Positions 58,131-64,000 of a stretch of 64,000 nucleotides of DNA are shown one piece after another (within the stretch, counting starts at the first letter, position 1; the number at the start of each line of letters is the position of its first letter). A program made the position numbers and the translations under genes. This DNA is from Megaleporinus macrocephalus (lineage: Eukaryota; Chordata; Actinopteri; Characiformes; Anostomidae): positions 6,568,564 through 6,632,563 of the forward strand of contig CM038727.1 in NCBI GenBank assembly GCA_021613375.1, written 5' to 3'. The notes beneath the pieces were generated by a model. It made no database searches. It had not been told where the DNA came from and was given only the letters and a program-made list of their open reading frames with translations.

Positions 58131-58800
58131 TTCTCGATTAGATTCAGGTCTGGACACATCTGATTCTCTGTATACATTATTACTCTGTTCTTTAATGATC
58201 AGGACCATCCTCAGGGTCATTCTCAGCACTGCAGTGACACTGATGTGGTGGTGATGTGTTAGTGTGTGTTGTGCTGGTGTGAGTGGATCAGACACAGCTG
58301 CTGGAGTGTTTAAACTCTGTGTCAACTCACTGTCCACTCTATTAGACACTCCTACTACTTGCTGGTCCACCTTGTAGATGTAAAGTAAAGTGTTCCTCTA
58401 GTCCTTCATCATCAGTGGACACAGGACGCCGCCCACAGGACACTGCTGTCTGGATAGTTTTGGTTGGTGGACGATTCTCAGTCCAGCAGTGACACTGAGG
58501 TGTTTAAACACTCCAGCAGCAGCACTGCTGTGTCTGATCCACTCACACCAGCGCAACACACACTAATACACCACCACTATGTCAGTATCATTGCAGTGCT
58601 GAGAATGATCCACAACGCAAATAGTAGCTGCTCTGTGGTGGTCCTGTGGGGGTCCTGATCATTAAAGAACCAAGTAATAAAGTAAACAGAGAATCAGATG
58701 AACTACAGTCTGTAGGTGTAGCTCCTATATGGTCAGTGGAGCTGATAATATGGACAATGTGTGTAGATACAATGAAGTGGTCAGTGGGTGTATATGCGGT
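58100..58800. repeat. Palindromic interspersed repeat, copy 4 (longest)
   Basis: Left arm ATCTGATTCTCTGTATACATT with GTGTTGTGCTGGTGTGAGTG; right arm TGATCCACTCACACCAGCGC and GAATCAGATGAACTACAGTC. 58100-58150 (CTCTTTCCACAGATTCTCGAT) is a Tc1-type fragment as in 1890-1920. Confidence 0.85.
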
Positions 58801-59124
58801 TCATATCTTATGTATAGTTACTGTTATCAGGGCTACTAAATGCCTATTTTAGCTATTAAAGATAGTACACTGTGAAATATTTTTATAGGCCGAAGGTAAA
58901 GTGATCAGGTTGCTATAGGGAGAAAAAAAAAAAAAAAAGATATGGGATGTAACTGAGCTCTTCTGTACTCAATCATAAAGCCCCTCCAGGCTACAGCAGG
59001 GCAGCCAACATCAGCTACCACACCAGAGATACTCAACCCTGCTCCAGTAGGCTCACTGCCCACTTGAACTCAGTAAGGAGGCATTTCCTCAATGATTTAC
59101 CACTATCGAGTCAGTCAAGTCACA

Positions 59125-59515
59125 TTATTATGACCACCAGCTAACATCCAGAGTGACCACCGTGTGCTGCACGGACACCAGCTAGACGGACTGGGAGACT
59201 CAATAAGGTTCTGGTAGGTGGTCACAGGTATCTGGAGCCATGCTGACTGCAGTGCGTCCCACAGCTGCTGGAGGACACATGGGGACGGATCCAAAGAGCC
59301 AACAGGTGGTCCCCCAGATGCTCAATTGGGTTCAAGTCTGAGGTATTAGGGGTCCAGGGTAGTACTTGGAAGTCTTGGTCAGCTCTTCCAACCAATGTGG
59401 GACATTTCTAGTCGTGTGACGTGTGGTCATGTCTAGCTGAAGTGTCCCATCCGCACCAGAGAAGACCATCAGCATGGATGGTGTACGTGATCTGCAAGGA
59501 TGGATTCAGACTCTA
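59125..59515 (-). mobile_element. Tc1-like remnant, inverse of 33224-33650
   Basis: TATTATGACCACCAGCTAAC, GTCCCACAGCTGCTGGAGG, ACATTTCTAGTCGTGTGACG and TCAGCATGGATGGTGTACGT are the inverse of the 33.2-kb copy, in order. It keeps more of the 3' half. Confidence 0.85.
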
Positions 59516-59588
59516 ATCTACGGTGGCCGAGAAGACCCAACTCACAGTTAGAGCAAATTCACAACGCAACAGAAGTGTTTCCGGAGGA

Positions 59589-60117
59589 CAGTCAGAGCAG
59601 ACCCTCACCACTCCACGACCCACTACACTCACAGTGCTCAGTCTCACAGTCAGAGCAGACCCTCACCACTCCACGACCCACTACACTCACAGTGCTCAGT
59701 CTCACAGTCAGAGCAGACCCTCACCACTCCACGACCCACTACACTCACAGTGCTCAGTCTCACAGTCAGAGCAGACCCTCACCACTCCACAACCCCCAAC
59801 ACTCACAGTGCTCAGTCTCACAGTCAGAGCAGACCCTCACCACTCCACCACCCACTACACTCATAGTGCTCAGTCTCACAGTCAGAGCAGACCCTCACCA
59901 CTCCACCACTCACTACACTCCCAGTGCTCAGTCTCACAGTCAGAGCAGACCCTCACCACTCCACCACCCACTACACTCACAGTGCTCAGTCTCAGTCAGA
60001 GCAGACCCTCACCACTCCACCACCCACTACACTCACAGTGCTCAGTCTCACAGTCAGAGCAGACCCTCACCACTCCACCACCCACTACACTCACAGTGCT
60101 CAGTCTCACAGTCAGAG
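59589..60117. repeat. 58-bp minisatellite, 9 copies, at an L2 truncation point
   Basis: Unit CAGTCAGAGCAGACCCTCAC then CACTCCACGACCCACTACAC and TCACAGTGCTCAGTCTCA (58 bp). All three plus-strand frames are open through it (frames up to 275 codons), a period artefact. The last unit runs straight into LINE sequence with CAGAGCAGAGCAGCGGTC. Confidence 0.97.
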
Positions 60118-61010
60118 CAGAGCAGCGGTCATGCAGGTACATTCTCCACAACATCAGACGCATCCGACCCTTCCTCTCTCAGGAGGCCTCCCAGGTGCTC
60201 GTCCAGTCTCTTGTCATTTCAAGGCTGGACTACTGCAACTCACTCCTGGCTGGTCTTCCTCTGCAGACCATCAGGCCCTTCAACTGATCCAGAATGCAGC
60301 AGCACGGCTCATCTTCAATCTTCCTAAGTTCACTCCTGTCACACCACTTCTGCACTCCCTCCCTTCACTGGCTTCCTGTAGCTGCTCACATTCAGTTTAA
60401 AGTTCTGATGCCCATAAAGCCAAGAATGGACCAGCTCCTCCAGATCTTATAGCAATGGTCAAAAGTCGAACCGCACCTCGAGCCCTTCGCGCTTCAAGTA
60501 CGGCTCGGCTTGACCCGCCATCACTCAAGATTCATGGAAGACATGCAACAAAACGCTTCTCTGTCCTGGAGCCCAGATGGTGGAACGAACTTCCACTGGC
60601 TTTCCGAACAGCGAACTCTCTCGCGGTCTTCAAACGCAGACTGAAGACCACCGTCTCTTTGTAAAGCACTTATAATCACTATATACTAAAGTACTGGTAT
60701 AAACTGTAATTGCACTTCATCTTCTAGGAGCACTGGATAAGTATTGCACTTGTACTGTATGTAGTCTTGTATTTATTCTCTTCTCTGTAGGTGTTCCAGT
60801 CTTGCTAGGTATTGCGTTGTCTTGTTTCTAGGTATCAGAACTGGCCCTGTGTTTATGGCAGTGTTTGAGTATAAGAGTGGTTTGGACTTAAACCTGTTTG
60901 TACTAGATAGAGATTCTTACTCTAACCAACACTAAGCACTTTTGTAAGTCGCTCTGGATAAGAGCGTCTGCTAAATGCTGTAAATGTAAATGTAAATGTA
61001 AATGTTCAAT
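60118..61010 (+). pseudogene. L2-type LINE, 3' end with tail
   Basis: Translated pieces in order: [59 protein letters not shown], then TAPRALRASSTARLDPPSLK and RWWNELPLAFRTANSLAVFK, all C-terminal reverse-transcriptase-protein motifs of fish L2/CR1 LINEs. Frameshifts near 60288 and 60400 kill it. It ends GTAAGTCGCTCTGGATAAGA and (GTAAAT)n, the usual L2 3' tail. Confidence 0.9.
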
Positions 61011-61669
61011 ACAGTAATAAATGCAAGGTGGCAGGTCAACGAAGCGTCTCCTCATTTGGATCTGAGACTTATGAGAAAGCATTCCACTGTTTTGTAACCT
61101 GGTAAAACTCGCAACGGTAACACAGTTGCAGCCAATCCACAACAAGCCCAATCTCCGAGCCTGTCACATCTGATTATCCATTACGTCTGCCTATCGAGCG
61201 AGACAAGCTGTAACCTGTAGCGTACAATGATTTCCTAATCTGCTGTGAGTCTCTCCCTGCTGCTGCCACAGGTGCCAGATCCCTGCAGTGGATGGGAGCG
61301 CAAGTGGTGGAACTCCTCCTCCGCCTCCTCTCCCGAGCATGTGCACACAAGTCACTGCAGGCTCCTTTTTTTACGGCACGGATAAATCTTCTATTATCAT
61401 TTGTTAAAGATCCCGAATAACAACAAAACATCCAATCCTGGAAGGCACGGCGCTCGCACACGCCTGCTCATGGTTTTAGCTCCTGCAGTCAACACAGTCA
61501 GACCCATCAGACGGGAAAGAAAACACAACTTAAACTCATTCTTTTCACATCAGACATCTGGACGCACAGCCCAACTCACAGCATCGCTCATCTACACTGT
61601 TAAAGCTAAACAGAGTCATTCAGACTGGTTTGCTGTGATGGTAGATGGTTGGTTTTTACTGTCCCAAAC
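61011..61669. other. Ankh intron, unassigned
   Basis: Nothing recognised; frames of 93-95 codons have no recognisable product. Confidence 0.4.
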
Positions 61670-62200
61670 CACAGTAGTGTAGTGGTTAGTACGGTGGTGT
61701 AGTGGTTAGTACGGTGGTGTAGTGGTTAGTATGGTGGTGTAGTGGTTAGTATGGTAGTGTAGTGGTTAGTACGGTGGTGTAGTGGTTAGTATGGTGGTGT
61801 AGTGGTTAATACGGTGGTGTAGTGGTTAGTACGGTGGTGTAGTGGTTAGTACGGTGGTGTAGTGGTTAGTATGGTGGTGTAGTGGTTAGTACGGTGGTGT
61901 AGTGGTTAGTATGGTGGTGTAGTGGTTAGTATGGTGGTGTAGTGGTAAGTACGGTGGTGTAGTGGTTAGTATGGTGGTGTAGTGGTTAACACTGTGGTGT
62001 AGTGGTGAGTATGGTGGTGTAGTGGTTAGTATGGTGGTGTAGTGGTTAGTACGGTGGTGTAGTGGTTAGTACGGTGGTGTAGTGGTTAGTACGGTGGTGT
62101 AGTGGTTAGTACGGTGGTGTAGTGGTTAGTATGGTGTAGTGGTTAGTATGGTGGTGTAGTGGTTAGTACGGTGGTGTAGTGGTTAGTACGGTGGTGTAGT
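61670..62200. repeat. 20-bp minisatellite of a tRNA-like A box, about 26 copies
   Basis: Unit GGTGGTGTAGTGGTTAGTAC/T. The core TGGTGTAGTGG fits the pol III A-box consensus TRGYNNARNNG and matches the head of the SINE-like repeat at 38140-38190 (GGTGGTGTAGTGGTCAGTAT). Confidence 0.95.
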
Positions 62201-62575
62201 GGTTGGCTGGATGCAGCTGCTCGGCCATGAAAACCCATTCCATGAAGCTCTCTACGCTCTGTTCTTGAGCTGATCTGAAGACCACATGAAGTTTGGAGGT
62301 CTGTAGTGATTGACTCTGTAGAAAGTTGGTGACCTCTGTGCTCTATGCTCCTCAGCTTCCGCTGACCCGCTCTGTCATTGTACGTGTTCTACCACTTGGT
62401 GGCGGAGTGGCTGTCGTTCCCAATCACTTCCACTTTGTTCTAACACCACTGACGTGTGTAGAAGCAGTCTGCATGACTAGGTGCTGGTGTTATATACCTG
62501 TGACAATGGAAGTGATTTGAAACACCTGAATTCAGGTATTTGGATGTATGAGTGAACACTTTTGGCAATATAGTA
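62199..62575 (-). mobile_element. Tc1-like element, 3' half
   Basis: GATGCAGCTGCTCGGCCATG, CCATGAAGCTCTCTACGC, CGTTCCCAATCACTTCCACTT and the terminus AACACTTTTGGCAATATAGT belong to a well-conserved fish Tc1-type element. Related to 19522-20870. Abuts the A-box minisatellite with no gap. Confidence 0.8.
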
Positions 62576-63030
62576 TATATTGTGGGCTAAAAATCAACTT
62601 AAAGTATTTTAGGATTTTCTTTACATAATAGGAATCACAGTTCCCTCGGTTCTCCATCCCAGGCCTACAGACCCATGCACTGCTTGTTTTTCCTGCTCTA
62701 ACGCACCCAAAGCAGATGTCTTCAGCACTCAGGAACCCATAGCACACACATGACTTTCATTCCAACGGCCACAACTAAACACCCCTCAGGATAATCTTCT
62801 AGAAGTATGATCGGTATGATCTGTTTCACCTTTTTTTTTTTTTTTAGCAAACAAACAATGCTCAGTAGCAATTTACTGAAAAACTGGAACCTGTAGCCCT
62901 CCAGCTACATGACCTCTTGTAAAACTCTTTAAAAACATTTATACAGGCTTATGCCAGCTGTCAAGACAAGCTCACGCAATTCTCCTGTAGCCTTGTGAGT
63001 GTTCCGTCAAACAGGAACTCTCAGAATTTT
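62576..63030. other. Ankh intron, unassigned
   Basis: No gene recognised; poly-T at 62830-62846. Confidence 0.4.
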
Positions 63031-63034
63031 CTTA

Positions 63035-63262
63035 ATATCCTCGCTGTCCACAGAAAAACAAGCATCTCTATTTTTATCGATTTTCTGCATCATTTCAACT
63101 GGACAGCTGACGTATACATTGGCTGAAAATTTCATGATGAACGGACCAATAGAAACGCTCCAAAAGAGCTTGCAAAACATTCTGGTTCCATTGACTTACA
63201 TTGAAAGTAAAGACAGTTTTTGGTCTCTCCTGTAAAGTTGCCATGTTTTTCCTCGAGCAGCG
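63035..63262 (+). mobile_element. MITE (TCGCTGTCCA family), nearly full copy
   Basis: Left CCTCGCTGTCCACAGAAAAAC, right GTTTTTCCTCGAGCAGCGACC; middle CCATTGACTTACATTGAAAG. Slightly more decayed than 56083-56300. Confidence 0.8.
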
Positions 63263-63329
63263 ACCATGTGTTATACATCTGTCTACATATTTCTTCTGAA
63301 ATTAAGTTATTAATAGTGAGTTTGTTCCT

Positions 63330-63545
63330 CCTTTGTTGCCATAACAACTTCTACTCTTCTGGGGAAGTTTTACAGCAGATTTTGGAACATTGCTGTGAGG
63401 ATTTGAGTGCATTCAGCATTCACAGGAGCAGTACTGAGGTCAGGTACTCCAGTGCTCATCCCAAAAAGTACTGGATGGAGCTCCATCACTCCAGAGAGCA
63501 TGACTCCAAGGCTCTACTGCCCAACGCTGTGGGGGTTTGTACCAT
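63330..63545 (+). mobile_element. MITE fragment related to 39898-40218
   Basis: TGCATTCAGCATTCACAGGAG, TACTGGATGGAGCTCCATCAC and GCTCATCCCAAAAAGTAC match the 39.9-kb MITE in order. Terminal repeats are lost. Confidence 0.65.
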
Positions 63546-63552
63546 TCTAACC

Positions 63553-63795
63553 TAGGGCTGGGCGATATGGGAAAAAATCTTATTACGATAATTTTTTTCA
63601 TATTAGTCGATATCGATATATATCACGATATAAATCAAATCACTATTTCCTTTTTACTTTAAGTGAGAAGTTAAGATATCAAAATTTAAACATTTTGTTA
63701 AATTGTTTTTTATCTTCTGATTCATTTTCTATCGACAAATGTACGATAGAACATTACACAACTGTAATTTAAATAAATTAATTAAATACACACAC

Positions 63796-63870
<75 letters not shown>

Positions 63871-64000
63871 AAGTAGGGGCTACTGAACACTCATGAACAG
63901 TATTCACACAGACACTGTGTTAAGCAGGCTGTTGCTCCGGCTGAGGAGAGGACTCAGATTACTTTAAGATTATTAACACGTGTAACATGTTTCTTTCAAT
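63553..64000. mobile_element. hAT-type element, start, cut by the window edge
   Basis: TAGGGCTGGGCGATATGGG is a terminus typical of a fish hAT family with (CG)ATATxGATA-type subterminal motifs. A (TA)n run lies at 63800-63866. The last 50 bp (ATTATTAACACGTGTAACATG) match 29616-29640 near the BED-finger relic. Confidence 0.7.

Noticed and set aside
59500..60400. 275-, 254- and 158-codon frames as genes
   Set aside because: Open only because the 58-bp repeat has no stops in any frame; the rest is frameshifted L2.
61670..62200. A tRNA gene cluster
   Set aside because: Only an A-box-like 20-bp unit repeats; no B box, anticodon arm or cloverleaf is present.

Overview
This is teleost fish nuclear DNA: two intron-rich vertebrate genes sit in a very repeat-dense background. 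The fish origin is inferred from the Tc1/mariner-, hAT- and L2-type repeats, the long (TA)n runs and the fish-style SINE-like and palindromic repeats. A characiform or related otophysan is possible but not proven. No rRNA, tRNA, CRISPR array or bacterial operon is visible.

Gene 1 (plus strand, coding 1287-32230) is OTULIN, the deubiquitinase specific for Met1-linked (linear) ubiquitin. I assembled ten coding exons; every splice phase matches and they give a 906-residue protein against 352 in human OTULIN. The catalytic domain is intact: C669, H881 and N883 match human C129, H339 and N341, and a PUB-interacting motif is centred on Y590. About 580 acidic, low-complexity residues precede it. The predicted N-terminus is MGNLCC, an acylation-like start, and the C-terminal PDZ ligand of the human protein is replaced by another tail.

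Gene 2 (minus strand, 40604 to beyond 56618) is ANKH, the PPi/ATP/citrate exporter. Its last four coding exons are present (56489-56618, 48751-48874, 41219-41318, 40604-40744); the earlier exons lie past the right edge. OTULIN and ANKH are convergent neighbours, the order found in mammals.

Layout: 1-1286 upstream sequence; 1287-32230 otulin, whose introns hold a Tc1-like element, an irregular satellite (3.6-5.5 kb), a 4-kb GA-rich compound minisatellite (7.8-11.8 kb), a 43-bp minisatellite grown from a transposon exon (11.8-13.8 kb), an hAT element, a 20-bp telomere-like minisatellite (25.8-27.3 kb) and several MITEs; 32.2-40.6 kb intergenic, with a 115-bp satellite (34.8-36.8 kb); 40.6-64 kb ankh, whose introns hold an hAT element nested in a Tc1 relic with a 36-bp array, a 33-bp array, LINE fragments, a second copy of the 43-bp-array element, a 58-bp array joined to an L2 3' end, and a 20-bp array of a tRNA-like A box.

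The points I consider most worth following are the unusual predicted OTULIN (acylated-looking start, giant acidic extension, lost PDZ ligand) and the conversion of a transposon coding exon into a 46-copy minisatellite with higher-order structure. All family names for repeats rest on recognition by eye, without database searches.
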